Source of the DNA: Streptomyces sp. NRRL F-5727
GTDB taxonomy: Bacteria; Actinomycetota; Actinomycetes; Streptomycetales; Streptomycetaceae
Assembly (NCBI RefSeq): GCF_000719555.1
Contig: NZ_JOGX01000030.1
Location: 1-64,000, forward strand
Direction of reading: 5' to 3'
DNA: 64,000 bases
How positions within the stretch are numbered: the first letter of the stretch is position 1; each line of letters opens with the position of its first letter. A program made the position numbers and the translations under genes. The notes under the pieces are model-generated. The model made no database searches, was not told the origin of the DNA, and worked only from the letters and a program-made list of their open reading frames with translations. Positions 35,377 to 44,120 of this stretch are shown here, in pieces.

Positions 35377-37597
35377 CCTCGTTCTCCTCCGTGGCCGGTG
35401 CCGTCACTCGCTGCCCGGGGATCTTCGCACGGGCGTCGGCGGCGCTCCGGCACTCGGGCGGTTCGATGCTGATCCGGGGCAGGATCCGGTCGAGGCTCCG
35501 GGGCAGCCACCAGTTGGCGCCGCCGAGCAGGTGCATCAGGGCGGGGACGAGGAGGGTCCGCAGGACGAAGGCGTCGAGGGCGACGGCGGCGGCGAGGGCG
35601 ATGCCGAACATCGCGATGACCCGGTCGCCGGAGAGCACGAAGGCGAGGAAGACCGAGATCATGATGACCGCGGCGGAGTTGATCACCCGGCTGGTCTCGG
35701 CGAGGCCGACCCGGACCGCCCGCCGGTTGTCGCCGGTCTCCAGCCACTCCTCGTACATCCGGCTGACCAGGAAGACCTGGTAGTCCATGGAGAGGCCGAA
35801 GAGCACCGAGACCATGATCACGGGCAGGAAGGGCTCGATCGGGCCGGCGCTGCCGAGGCCGAGGAGTTCGGCGCCCCAGCCCCACTGGAAGATCGCGACG
35901 ACGATGCCGAAGGCGGCGGCGACGGCGGCGATGTTCATCGCGGCGGCCTTGAGCGGGATGCCGAGGGAGCGGAAGGCGAGCAGCAGGAGCAGACAGCCGA
36001 GGGCGACGACGACGCCGACGAAGAGCGGGAGCTTGCCGACGATGATCTCGGCGAAGTCGTCGTACGAGGCGGTGATGCCGCCGACGTGGACGTCGAGGGA
36101 GGTGCCGGTCTCGGCGGCCGGGAGGACGTCGTGGCGGAGCCGGTCGACGAGCTCGCTGGTGGCCTTGGACTGCGGGGAGGAGTCGGGGACGACGGTGAGG
36201 ACGGCGGTGTCCCCGGAGCCGTTGTAGGTGACCGGGGAGACGGCGGCGACGCCCCTGGTGGCGGCCAGCGCGTCCGGCAGCTGGTCGAGGGCGACCCGGT
36301 CGTCGGCGCCGTCGAGGCCGGCGACGAGGGTGAGGGGGCCGTTCACGCCCGGGCCGAAACCGTCGGCGAGGAGGTCGTACGCCTGCCGGGTGGTGGCGGT
36401 GGCCGGATTGTTGCCCTGGTCGGAGGTGCCGAGGTGGAGCGAGAGGGTCGGCAGCGCGAGGACGGTCATGACGACGAGGGCGACGGCCCCGAGCAGCTTG
36501 GGGTGGCGCTCGACGAAGGCGGACCAGCGGGCGGCGAAGCCGGTGGGCAGCTCGGGCTGGGGGCCGTGCTCGGCGAGCCTGCGGCGCTCGCGCCGGGAGA
36601 GGGCGCGCATGCCGATGAGGGAGAGCAGCGCGGGCAGCAGGGTGACCGAGGCGGCGACGGTGAGGACGACGGTGAGGGAGGCCGCGAGGGCGACGCCGTT
36701 GAGGAAGCTCAGCCGGAGGATGAGCATGCCGAGCAGGGCGATGCAGACGGTCGCGCCGGCGAAGACGACGGCCCTGCCGGTGGTGGCGACGGCGGTCTCG
36801 GCGGCCTCGGCGACGCTCAGGCCGCGTTTCAGGCCCTTGCGGTGGCGGGTGACGATGAAGAGCGCGTAGTCGATGCCGACGCCGAGACCGATGAGCATGC
36901 CGAGCATCGGGGCGAAGTCGGCGACGGTCATCACGTGCCCGAGGAGCACGATCCCGGAGTAGGCGATGCCGACGCTGACCAGGGCGGTCGCGATGGGCAG
37001 CAGGGAGGCGGCGAGGGAGCCGAAGGCGAGGAAGAGCACGACGGCGGCGACGGCCACGCCGACCGCCTCGGCGATGTGCCCGCCGGGCGCCTCGGTGAGG
37101 GCGACGGCGCTGCCGCCGAGCTCCACCTGGAGCCCGTCGGTCCCGGCCGCCTTCGCGGTGTCGACGAGGGCCCGTGCCTGCTCGACGGGGATGTCGTCGG
37201 CCTGCTCGCGGAACGTGACGGTGGCGTACGCGGTCCGCCCGTCCTCGCTGACCTGGCCGCGCGCGGCACCGTCCCCGTACGGGGAGGCGACGCCGGCGAC
37301 GCCGGGCAGCGCGGCGACCTTCTCCAGCATCGGCCCGACCCGCTCCTGGACCGCGTCGGCGCGGACGCTGCCGCGCTCGGTGTGCCAGACGATGGTGTCG
37401 GTGTCCCCGCCGAGCCCCTGGAACCCGCGGTCGAGCAGGGCGGTGGCCCGCCCCGACTCGGTCCCGGGCACCTCGTAGTCGTTCGAGTACGCGCTGCCGG
37501 CGAAGGCGGCGGCGCCACCGACCCCGACGAGGGCGAGAACCCACAGGAGGACGGCGACGAGGCGGTGCCGGATGAACCACCGTGCGATGGCTGCCAA
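35354..37597 (-). CDS. MMPL/RND-family membrane exporter
   Basis: A 747-residue protein with the duplicated MMPL layout: one membrane helix, an extracytoplasmic domain, then five helices, twice. Recognisable parts are HIAEAVGVAVAAVVLFLAFGS in outline, GLGVGIDYALFIVTRHR (the Asp-Tyr of the proton path), and VSVLFGLSMDYQVFLVSRMYEEW. MMPL proteins export lipids, siderophores or drugs using the proton gradient. I start at TTG 37597, giving the usual AAIARWFIRHR beginning, with GGGAG 8 bases upstream. The frame stays open to TTG 37648, which lies inside a palindrome. It is followed in one operon by the acetyltransferase. Confidence 0.9.
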   Translation of the reverse strand: MAAIARWFIRHRLVAVLLWVLALVGVGGAAAFAGSAYSNDYEVPGTESGRATALLDRGFQGLGGDTDTIVWHTERGSVRADAVQERVGPMLEKVAALPGVAGVASPYGDGAARGQVSEDGRTAYATVTFREQADDIPVEQARALVDTAKAAGTDGLQVELGGSAVALTEAPGGHIAEAVGVAVAAVVLFLAFGSLAASLLPIATALVSVGIAYSGIVLLGHVMTVADFAPMLGMLIGLGVGIDYALFIVTRHRKGLKRGLSVAEAAETAVATTGRAVVFAGATVCIALLGMLILRLSFLNGVALAASLTVVLTVAASVTLLPALLSLIGMRALSRRERRRLAEHGPQPELPTGFAARWSAFVERHPKLLGAVALVVMTVLALPTLSLHLGTSDQGNNPATATTRQAYDLLADGFGPGVNGPLTLVAGLDGADDRVALDQLPDALAATRGVAAVSPVTYNGSGDTAVLTVVPDSSPQSKATSELVDRLRHDVLPAAETGTSLDVHVGGITASYDDFAEIIVGKLPLFVGVVVALGCLLLLLAFRSLGIPLKAAAMNIAAVAAAFGIVVAIFQWGWGAELLGLGSAGPIEPFLPVIMVSVLFGLSMDYQVFLVSRMYEEWLETGDNRRAVRVGLAETSRVINSAAVIMISVFLAFVLSGDRVIAMFGIALAAAVALDAFVLRTLLVPALMHLLGGANWWLPRSLDRILPRISIEPPECRSAADARAKIPGQRVTAPATEENEDVRDIAG

Positions 37598-37645
37598 AGG
37601 ACGTGCTCCCTGCCTGGATCGGTGCTCGCGGCCCACTGTCGCAGC

Positions 37646-37661
37646 CAAACGTGATCGTTTG
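37646..37661. promoter_or_regulatory. Palindrome upstream of MMPL gene, candidate TetR operator
   Basis: CAAACG-TGAT-CGTTTG is a perfect 16-base palindrome placed 49 bases before the TTG start. A partial half-site (gtttgaccgtttcg) continues to its right. MMPL exporters are often repressed by TetR proteins that bind such sites. No regulator gene is adjacent, so it would act in trans. Confidence 0.6.
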
Positions 37662-38025
37662 ACCGTTTCGTGTCGATCCTCACAGATCGCGGGGGGATGG
37701 GAGCGGCATCATGCGCAGGACGGCTCTCTGCGGAAGTACGCCTCCGGGCTCGCCGCACCGGTCACCTTCGCCGCGTCGGGACTGGGCCCTGCCGTCCGGG
37801 GAGCAGCGGTCGTGCCTGCGCTCGACGGTCACGTGGACGTCGGGTCCGCCGCGGGCATCGAGGGCCGGCCCCCAGGACGGCCGCACAGGCCCGCGCGACG
37901 CGCCCGCCGCTCACGCCCCGCCCGACGCGCTTCCCGGGCATGTTCCAGCAGACGCGCTCGGGCAGACTGGGGACAGCCTCGTCCTCACTCGCCGCACAGC
38001 TCGCCAGCAGACCTGCCGTGACCAC
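37662..38025 (-). pseudogene. Remnant of a secreted lipoprotein gene
   Basis: The minus-strand frame around 38025-37880 reads TAVVTAGLLASCAASEDEAV, then PSLPERVCWN. It looks like a lipoprotein signal with a lipobox (LLASC) and the start of a Streptomyces PxRVCW-type secreted protein. No start codon with a ribosome site precedes it: a TAG stop and then the truncated MSWDE gene lie upstream. After PERVCWN the frame becomes Arg-rich nonsense, while coding-like sequence (ALDARGGPDVHVTVERR) continues in another frame. I read it as a decayed, frameshifted gene; the match is by eye only. Confidence 0.35.
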
Positions 38026-38064
38026 GGCAGTCGATACCGCTGCGGCAGTACGGGAAACCTGGCG

Positions 38065-38109
38065 CTACGCGGTGTCGGTCTTGAGCTGTTCCCCCTCGTC
38101 CCAGGACAT
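38065..38109 (-). pseudogene. Truncated MSWDE-type small gene (14 codons)
   Basis: GGGGGAG is followed by ATG at 38109 and MSWDEGEQLKTDTA, then TAG. I recall actinobacterial small proteins beginning MSWDEWEQLK with about 80-110 residues. Here the frame stops after 14 codons, and W6 is changed to Gly. The same frame is open beyond the TAG into the lipoprotein remnant. This suggests a deletion or fusion of two formerly separate genes. Confidence 0.4.
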
Positions 38110-38368
38110 CTGCTCCCCCTCGTTCGGCCCCTGTGAACGGCCCGTGGACCTCACGCGCGCGGGTCGTCTCGCTTCACAGTAGCCAAGACGGCCCTGCCGC
38201 AACCGCCCGGGGAAGGGCCACGGTGCGTGCGCGCGTGCGAAGGGGCGGGGTCGTGGCCGGTGCGTGCCGCCTTCGTCGGCGCGGGGGGCTGCCGCGCACC
38301 TCGGTTGACCCCCGACTCCCCCGGGCGGCAAGCTGACTTCCTGTCATTCACTGTGCCTTGGGGGAACG
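38110..38368. other. Intergenic region upstream of the kinase gene
   Basis: No gene can be supported. Third-position bias is absent in all frames, in line with decayed DNA between the MSWDE remnant and the kinase gene. The kinase promoter must lie here; no convincing hexamers are seen. Confidence 0.4.
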
Positions 38369-40375
38369 TTGAGCAAGTCGGCACACCACATCGGGCCTGA
38401 CTCCGCACCGGACCGCTACCGGTTGCTGCGCTCCATCGGACGCGGTGGGGAGGCGGTGCTCTACCTCGCCGAGATCGAGCTCGCGGGCGGCACCGAACCC
38501 GTCGTCGTCAAGGTCCTCGACTCCAAGACGACGATCACGCCCGAGATCTTCGAGCGGGTCAGCCGCAAGTGGAACGAGCAGGCCGAGCTGCTGCGCTTCG
38601 TCAGCCGTCCCGGCGTCGTCGGTGTGCGCGAGCACTTCCAGGGCTCGCCCATCCACGCGCCCGGCGAGTCCGGCACGCTCACCGGCCGGGCCCTCGTGCT
38701 GGTCATGAACCACGTCGACGGGCTCGACCTGCGCGACTGGCGCGCCGAGCGGACCCTGGCCACCCCGGCCGAGCGGCGCGAGGTCATGCGGACGCTCGAA
38801 CAGCTCGCGGACGTCCTCGACTGGCTGCACTCGGGCAAGGCCACGCCGTCCGGGCGGACCGTCGTCCACGGCGACCTCTCGCCGGGGAACGTGATGGTCG
38901 ACGAGCACGGCCAGGCCACCCTCGTCGACTTCGGCCTCAGCAAGCTGACCGCCGACCACCAGACCGCCGAGGTCTGGTTCACCCCCGGCTACGCGGCGCC
39001 CGAGATCTTCGAGGGAAAGCGGACGCCGGCCACCGACCGGTACGCCTTCGGTGCCATCGCCTACTTCCTGCTGAGCGGCCAGTCCCCGCCGGCCTCGCCG
39101 GAGCAGCTCGCGGCCGCGCTCGCCGCCGTGCCGCAGATCGCCGGGCTGCCGGAGGAGCAGCGCCGGCGGGTGCTCGCCATCGCGGCGGCGGACGCGGACA
39201 GGCGTCCGCTGTCGCTGTCGTCGTGGGTCAAGGAGGTCCGGCACGGGGTCGTCTCCACCACGACGACCTCCCGTCCGGCGACCCCGCGGGACGCGCCCCC
39301 GAAGGACGCGCCCCCGAAGGACGCGGCTCCGCAGGACGCCGTCCCGCCCCGCCCGGCCGCCGCGCCGGCCGTGCCGCCGCTCCCCGTCGCCCCGCCCGTG
39401 GGACCCCCGCCGGCCGAGCCGCCCGCCCCGCCGGTGCAGGACGCCGCGCCCACTCCCCCGCCCGCCCAGCCCGCCCAGCCCGTTCAGTCCGTCCAGCCGT
39501 CGGTCTCCGCGCCCGCGCCCGTCGGGCACGACGCAGGGCAGGGCGCGTACGGTCCGCCGACCGCCGGCGTTCCCGCGTACGGCGGGCCGGGCTACGGCGG
39601 GCAGGGGTTCGGGCCTCCGACGGCCGGGATGCCCACCGTCGGCGGGCCCGGCGGACCGACCGGCCCCGTGCCGAAGCGGTCGCCGGAGCCGCGCAGGCGT
39701 CGCCGCAAGGGGCCGCTGATCGGCGCCGTCGCCGGTGTCCTCCTGGTCGCCGTCCTCGCGGTGGTCGGCATCCGGCTGCTCGGCGACCGCGACGCCGACA
39801 ACGGCAAGAACGACCAGGCCGGACCCTCCGAAACGACGGCCGCGCCGGCGAGCGCCGAGACGCCCTCCGAGGAGCCGACCACCGACGCGCCCACCGAGGA
39901 GCCGACGACGGAGGAGCCCACGGAGGAGCCGACCGCCGAGCCGACCGAGAGCGGCAGCCCGTCGGTCGACCCCGGCTCCGTGCCGGACGCGACCGAGGCC
40001 GACCTCACCACCCTCGCGTCCGTCAGCGAGCCCGACAACGTCAGGATCGGCAGCGCGAAGATCAACACCAAGGAGTACGGCTCCGCCCTGATCGGCGACT
40101 GCTACTACGGCGGCTACGTCGAGTACGACCTGAACCGGGAGTGGAAGACCTTCGAGTTCACCGCCGGCGTCGACGACGGCTCGAAGGTCGAGACCGCCCG
40201 GGTCGTGATCTCCGTCGACGACAAGCCCGCGCTCTTCAACGAGACGGTGCGTCTGGGCAAGCCGATCTCCGAGACCCTGGACATCACCGGGGCCCTGCGG
40301 CTGCGCCTGAAGGTCGAGGAGACCTGCACCGACTCCGGCAGCGGGATCATCGCCGCCCCGATGCTCAAGCGGTAG
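38369..40375 (+). CDS. Receptor-like Ser/Thr protein kinase with extracellular C-terminal domain
   Basis: A 668-residue protein. The kinase domain is at about 15-280: Gly-loop RSIGRGGEAVLY, catalytic lysine VVVK48, catalytic loop HGDLSPGNV at 167-175 (Gly replaces the Arg of HRD), DFG at 187-189, and APEIFEG. A long Pro/Ala-rich linker follows, then a single membrane helix at about 448-471, and a Thr/Glu/Pro-rich extracellular stem. The final 110 residues form a beta-rich domain (GSAKINTKEYGSALIGDC...) resembling NPCBM-like carbohydrate-binding modules. It may sense cell-wall sugars. The start is TTG with GGGGGA close by; no other start is available. A strong bidirectional hairpin follows. 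Confidence 0.88.
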   Translation: MSKSAHHIGPDSAPDRYRLLRSIGRGGEAVLYLAEIELAGGTEPVVVKVLDSKTTITPEIFERVSRKWNEQAELLRFVSRPGVVGVREHFQGSPIHAPGESGTLTGRALVLVMNHVDGLDLRDWRAERTLATPAERREVMRTLEQLADVLDWLHSGKATPSGRTVVHGDLSPGNVMVDEHGQATLVDFGLSKLTADHQTAEVWFTPGYAAPEIFEGKRTPATDRYAFGAIAYFLLSGQSPPASPEQLAAALAAVPQIAGLPEEQRRRVLAIAAADADRRPLSLSSWVKEVRHGVVSTTTTSRPATPRDAPPKDAPPKDAAPQDAVPPRPAAAPAVPPLPVAPPVGPPPAEPPAPPVQDAAPTPPPAQPAQPVQSVQPSVSAPAPVGHDAGQGAYGPPTAGVPAYGGPGYGGQGFGPPTAGMPTVGGPGGPTGPVPKRSPEPRRRRRKGPLIGAVAGVLLVAVLAVVGIRLLGDRDADNGKNDQAGPSETTAAPASAETPSEEPTTDAPTEEPTTEEPTEEPTAEPTESGSPSVDPGSVPDATEADLTTLASVSEPDNVRIGSAKINTKEYGSALIGDCYYGGYVEYDLNREWKTFEFTAGVDDGSKVETARVVISVDDKPALFNETVRLGKPISETLDITGALRLRLKVEETCTDSGSGIIAAPMLKR

Positions 40376-40389
40376 CCCGTACGACGAAG

Positions 40390-40427
40390 GAGCGGCCCCG
40401 CACCGGAACTCCGGTGCGGGGCCGCTC
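40390..40427. terminator. Bidirectional terminator, kinase / gatB
   Basis: gagcggccccgcaccgg and ccggtgcggggccgctc form a perfect 17-bp stem with loop aact, between convergent stops. Confidence 0.85.
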
Positions 40428-40451
40428 TCGTGCGCGTACGGGCCGGAGGGC

Positions 40452-41963
40452 TCAGCCCTCGGTGACGCCCAGCTTCTCCAGGATGAGGTCCTTGACCTTC
40501 GCCGCGTCGGCCTGGCCACGGGTGGCCTTCATGACCGCGCCGACCAGCGCGCCGACCGCCGCGACCTTGCCGCCGCGGATCTTGTCGGCGATCGCCGCGT
40601 TGCCCGCGATGGCCTCGTCGACGGCCGCGCCGAGCGCGCCGTCGTCGGAGACGACCTTCAGACCGCGCTTCTCGACGACCTCGTCCGGGGTGCCCTCGCC
40701 GGCGAGGACGCCCTCGATGACCTGGCGGGCCAGCTTGTCGTTGAGGTCGCCGCCGGCCACCAGGGCCGAGACCCGGGCCACGTCCGCCGGCGTGATGGGC
40801 AGCTCCTCCAGGGAGACGCCCTTCTCGTTGGCGTTGCGGGCCAGCTCGCCCATCCACCACTTGCGGGCCGAGGCCGCGTCCGCGCCCGCCTCGATCGTGG
40901 CGACGATCGGGTCGACCGCGCCCGCGTTGAGGATGGACTGCATCTCCTGCTCGGAGACGGCCCACTCCTCGCGCAGCCGGTTGCGGCGCACGCGCGGCAG
41001 CTCGGGCAGACCCTTGCGCAGCTCCTCGACCCACTCGCGGGACGGGGCGACCGGGACCAGGTCCGGCTCCGGGAAGTAGCGGTAGTCCTCGGCGTTGTCC
41101 TTGATGCGGCCGGAGGTGGTGGAGCCGTCGTCCTCGTGGAAGTGACGGGTCTCCTGCACGATGGTGCCGCCGGACTCCAGGACCGCCGCGTGGCGCTGGA
41201 TCTCGAAGCGCGCCGCCCGCTCCACGGAGCGGAGCGAGTTCACGTTCTTCGTCTCCGAGCGGGTGCCGAAGGTGCTCGAACCCTTCGGCATCAGCGACAG
41301 GTTGACGTCGCAGCGCATCTGGCCCTTGTCCATGCGCGCCTCGGAGACGCCCAGGGAGCGGATGACCTCGCGCAGCTCGGCGACGTACGCCTTGGCGACC
41401 TCGGGGGCGCGGTCACCGGCGCCGACGATCGGCTTGGTGACGATCTCGATCAGCGGGATGCCGGCCCGGTTGTAGTCGAGCAGCGAGTGCGAGGCGCCGT
41501 GGATGCGGCCGGTCGCGCCACCGATGTGGGTGGACTTGCCGGTGTCCTCCTCCATGTGGGCGCGCTCGATCTCCACGCGGAAGACCTCGCCGTCCTCCAG
41601 CTGGACGTCCAGGTAGCCGTTGAAGGCGATCGGCTCGTCGTACTGGGAGGTCTGGAAGTTCTTCGGCATGTCCGGATAGAAGTAGTTCTTCCGGGCGAAG
41701 CGGCACCACTCGGCGATCTCGCAGTGCAGCGCGAGGCCGATCTTGATCGCGGACTCGACGCCGATCTCGTTCACGACCGGCAGCGCGCCGGGCAGGCCGA
41801 GGCAGGTCGGGCACGTCTGCGCGTTGGGATCGGCGCCCAGCTCGGTCGAGCAGCCGCAGAACATCTTGGTCTTCGTGCCGAGCTCGACATGGACCTCCAG
41901 GCCCATGACGGGGTCGAACGAGGCCAGTGCCGCCTCGTACGACAGCAGTTCAGTGACAGTCAC
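40452..41963 (-). CDS. gatB: Asp-tRNA(Asn)/Glu-tRNA(Gln) amidotransferase subunit B
   Basis: A 503-residue GatB. The cradle domain has [37 protein letters not shown] and [17 protein letters not shown]. The helical and YqeY-like tail ends in [25 protein letters not shown]. It binds and activates the misacylated tRNA end for amidation. It starts at GTG 41963, 16 bases after the 80-residue gene, in the gatC-gatA-small-gatB unit. Confidence 0.95.
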   Translation of the reverse strand: MTVTELLSYEAALASFDPVMGLEVHVELGTKTKMFCGCSTELGADPNAQTCPTCLGLPGALPVVNEIGVESAIKIGLALHCEIAEWCRFARKNYFYPDMPKNFQTSQYDEPIAFNGYLDVQLEDGEVFRVEIERAHMEEDTGKSTHIGGATGRIHGASHSLLDYNRAGIPLIEIVTKPIVGAGDRAPEVAKAYVAELREVIRSLGVSEARMDKGQMRCDVNLSLMPKGSSTFGTRSETKNVNSLRSVERAARFEIQRHAAVLESGGTIVQETRHFHEDDGSTTSGRIKDNAEDYRYFPEPDLVPVAPSREWVEELRKGLPELPRVRRNRLREEWAVSEQEMQSILNAGAVDPIVATIEAGADAASARKWWMGELARNANEKGVSLEELPITPADVARVSALVAGGDLNDKLARQVIEGVLAGEGTPDEVVEKRGLKVVSDDGALGAAVDEAIAGNAAIADKIRGGKVAAVGALVGAVMKATRGQADAAKVKDLILEKLGVTEG

Positions 41964-41979
41964 GGTGGAACTTTCCCTC

Positions 41980-42222
41980 TCAGCCCAGCAGGACGTCGTC
42001 GTCGCCGAGGCGCTTCAGCTCGCGGTACAGGATCGCGAGGCCGGTGACGATGGCGGCGGCGGACACGGCGGAGTCGATCAGGCGCAGCATGTCGTGGTCG
42101 TTGCGGGCCAGCCTGGCCTGCTTGGCGACGCTGACGGCACCGAACGCGGTGGTCGCGAGCGAGACGTAGATCCCGGTCTTCGACTTCTTGAAGTTCTTGG
42201 CCTTCTTTGCCATGGCACTCAC
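41980..42222 (-). CDS. Small conserved membrane-associated protein inserted between gatA and gatB
   Basis: An 80-residue protein: a basic start ([19 protein letters not shown]) and two hydrophobic segments at about 20-32 and 48-65 with a charged end. The start codon GTG 42222 overlaps the gatA stop in GTGA, so it is translated by coupling; an internal ATG at 42213 would give 77 residues. Function is unknown. Its fixed place inside the gat operon suggests either a role in amidotransferase function or simple hitchhiking. Confidence 0.8.
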   Translation of the reverse strand: MSAMAKKAKNFKKSKTGIYVSLATTAFGAVSVAKQARLARNDHDMLRLIDSAVSAAAIVTGLAILYRELKRLGDDDVLLG

Positions 42223-43712
42223 AGCGACGGAGCCTCCTCGTGCAGCGGGTGGCCCCACTTTTCCACGAAGGCGGCCTCGACGGCGGCACCGACCTTGTAG
42301 AGCCGGTCGTCCTGCATGGCGGGGGCGATGATCTGCAGCCCGACCGGGAGGCCGTCCTCCGGCGCCAGGCCGCAGGGCAGCGACATGGCGGCGTTGCCGG
42401 CCAGGTTGGTCGGGATGGTGCACAGGTCCGCGAGGTACATCGCCATCGGGTCGTCGGCGCGCTCGCCGATCGGGAAGGCGGTGGTCGGGGTCGTCGGGGA
42501 GACGATCACGTCGACCTGCTCGAACGCCTTCTCGAACTCGCGGGTGATGAGGGTGCGGACCTTCTGGGCCGAGCCGAACCACGCGTCGTAGTAGCCGGAG
42601 CTGAGCGCGTAGGTGCCCAGGATGATGCGGCGCTTCACCTCGGGGCCGAAGCCGGCCTCGCGGGTGAGGGCGGTGACGTCCTCGGCGGACCGGCTGCCGT
42701 CGTCGCCGGCGCGCAGGCCGTACCGCAGGCCGTCGAAGCGGGCCAGGTTGGACGAGCACTCGGACGGCGCGATCAGGTAGTACGCCGAGAGGGCCAGGTC
42801 GAAGGTCGGGCAGTCCAGCTCGACGACCTCGGCGCCCAGCTCCTTCAGCAGCTCGACGGACTCGTCGAAGCGCTGCATGACGCCGGCCTGGTAGCCCTCG
42901 CCGCGGAACTGCTTGACGACGCCGACGCGCATCCCGGCCACCGAGCCGTTGCGGGCGGCCTCGACCATCGGCGGGACCGGCAGGTCGATGGAGGTGGAGT
43001 CGAGCGGGTCGTGGCCGGCGATCGCCTCGTGCAGCAGGGCCGCGTCCAGGACCGTACGGGCGCAGGGGCCGCCCTGGTCGAGGGAGGAGGAGAAGGCGAC
43101 CATGCCGTAGCGGGAGACCGAGCCGTAGGTCGGCTTGACGCCGACGGTGCCGGTGACGGCGGCGGGCTGGCGGATCGAGCCGCCGGTGTCCGTGCCGATG
43201 GCCAGCGGGGCCTGGTACGCGGCGAGCGCGGCCGAGGAGCCGCCGCCGGAGCCGCCGGGGATCCGGGTGAGGTCCCAGGGGTTGCCGGTCGGGCCGTAGG
43301 CGCTGTTCTCGGTGGAGGAGCCCATGGCGAACTCGTCCATGTTGGTCTTGCCGAGGATGACCACGTCGGCGGCCTTCAGGCGCTTGACCAGCGTGGCGTC
43401 GTACGGCGGGATCCAGCCCTCGAGCATCTTCGAGCCGACCGTGGTGGGCACGCCCTGGGTCGTGAAGATGTCCTTGAGGGCCAGCGGGACGCCGGCCAGC
43501 GGGCCGAGCTTCTCGCCGCGGGCGCGCTTCTCGTCGACGGCGCGGGCCTGCGCGAGCGCGCCCTCGCGGTCGACGTGCAGGAAGGCGTGCACCTTCTCGT
43601 CGACGGCGTCGATGCGGGCCAGGTGGGCCTCGGTGACCTCGACCGCGGTCAGCTCGCCGGAAGCGATCTTCGCGGCGATCTCGGCGGCGTCGAGCTTGAT
43701 GATGTCCGTCAT
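42219..43712 (-). CDS. gatA: Asp-tRNA(Asn)/Glu-tRNA(Gln) amidotransferase subunit A
   Basis: A 497-residue amidase-signature enzyme. The Ser-cisSer-Lys triad is visible: Lys in PLALKDIF, Ser in [15 protein letters not shown], Ser in [12 protein letters not shown]. It releases ammonia from glutamine and feeds it to GatB. It starts at ATG 43712, two bases after the gatC stop. Confidence 0.96.
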   Translation of the reverse strand: MTDIIKLDAAEIAAKIASGELTAVEVTEAHLARIDAVDEKVHAFLHVDREGALAQARAVDEKRARGEKLGPLAGVPLALKDIFTTQGVPTTVGSKMLEGWIPPYDATLVKRLKAADVVILGKTNMDEFAMGSSTENSAYGPTGNPWDLTRIPGGSGGGSSAALAAYQAPLAIGTDTGGSIRQPAAVTGTVGVKPTYGSVSRYGMVAFSSSLDQGGPCARTVLDAALLHEAIAGHDPLDSTSIDLPVPPMVEAARNGSVAGMRVGVVKQFRGEGYQAGVMQRFDESVELLKELGAEVVELDCPTFDLALSAYYLIAPSECSSNLARFDGLRYGLRAGDDGSRSAEDVTALTREAGFGPEVKRRIILGTYALSSGYYDAWFGSAQKVRTLITREFEKAFEQVDVIVSPTTPTTAFPIGERADDPMAMYLADLCTIPTNLAGNAAMSLPCGLAPEDGLPVGLQIIAPAMQDDRLYKVGAAVEAAFVEKWGHPLHEEAPSL

Positions 43713-43714
43713 GG

Positions 43715-44011
43715 TCAGTCCTCCCCCAGGATCTGCGGCACCTTGAAACGCTGCTGTTCCTGGGCGGGGGCGCCGGAGAGCGCCTGCGCGGGGGTGAGCG
43801 AAGGGCGGACCTCGTCCGCGCGCATGACGTTCGTCAGCGGCAGCGGGTGGGAGGTCGGCGGTACGTCCTGCTCGGCGACCTCGGAGACGCGGGCGACCGC
43901 GCCGATGATGTCGTCGAGCTGACCGGCGAAGTGGTCGAGTTCCTCGTCGGCGAGTTCCAGACGCGCCAGCCGAGCGAGGTGTGCGACCTCCTCGCGCGTG
44001 ATGCCAGGCAT
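43715..44011 (-). CDS. gatC: Asp-tRNA(Asn)/Glu-tRNA(Gln) amidotransferase subunit C
   Basis: A 98-residue GatC with [21 protein letters not shown] and the C-terminal [10 protein letters not shown] that wraps the complex. AGAGGA lies seven bases before the ATG. TAGGAT at 44051-44056 on the minus strand is a plausible -10 box of the gat operon. Confidence 0.95.
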   Translation of the reverse strand: MPGITREEVAHLARLARLELADEELDHFAGQLDDIIGAVARVSEVAEQDVPPTSHPLPLTNVMRADEVRPSLTPAQALSGAPAQEQQRFKVPQILGED

Positions 44012-44120
44012 GCAGCGATCCTCTGGGGTGAGTCTGATGGTTTTGGCCCAATCCTATGGGGCCCGCACCACTCCCCGTGAAACGGTCGGGCCGGACGGCC
44101 CCCGGTCCGACCCCCACGGG

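Noticed and set aside
39840..39960. Repetitive DNA in the kinase gene
   Set aside because: In-frame Glu-Pro-Thr-Thr stem repeats of the extracellular linker, not a mobile or CRISPR element.
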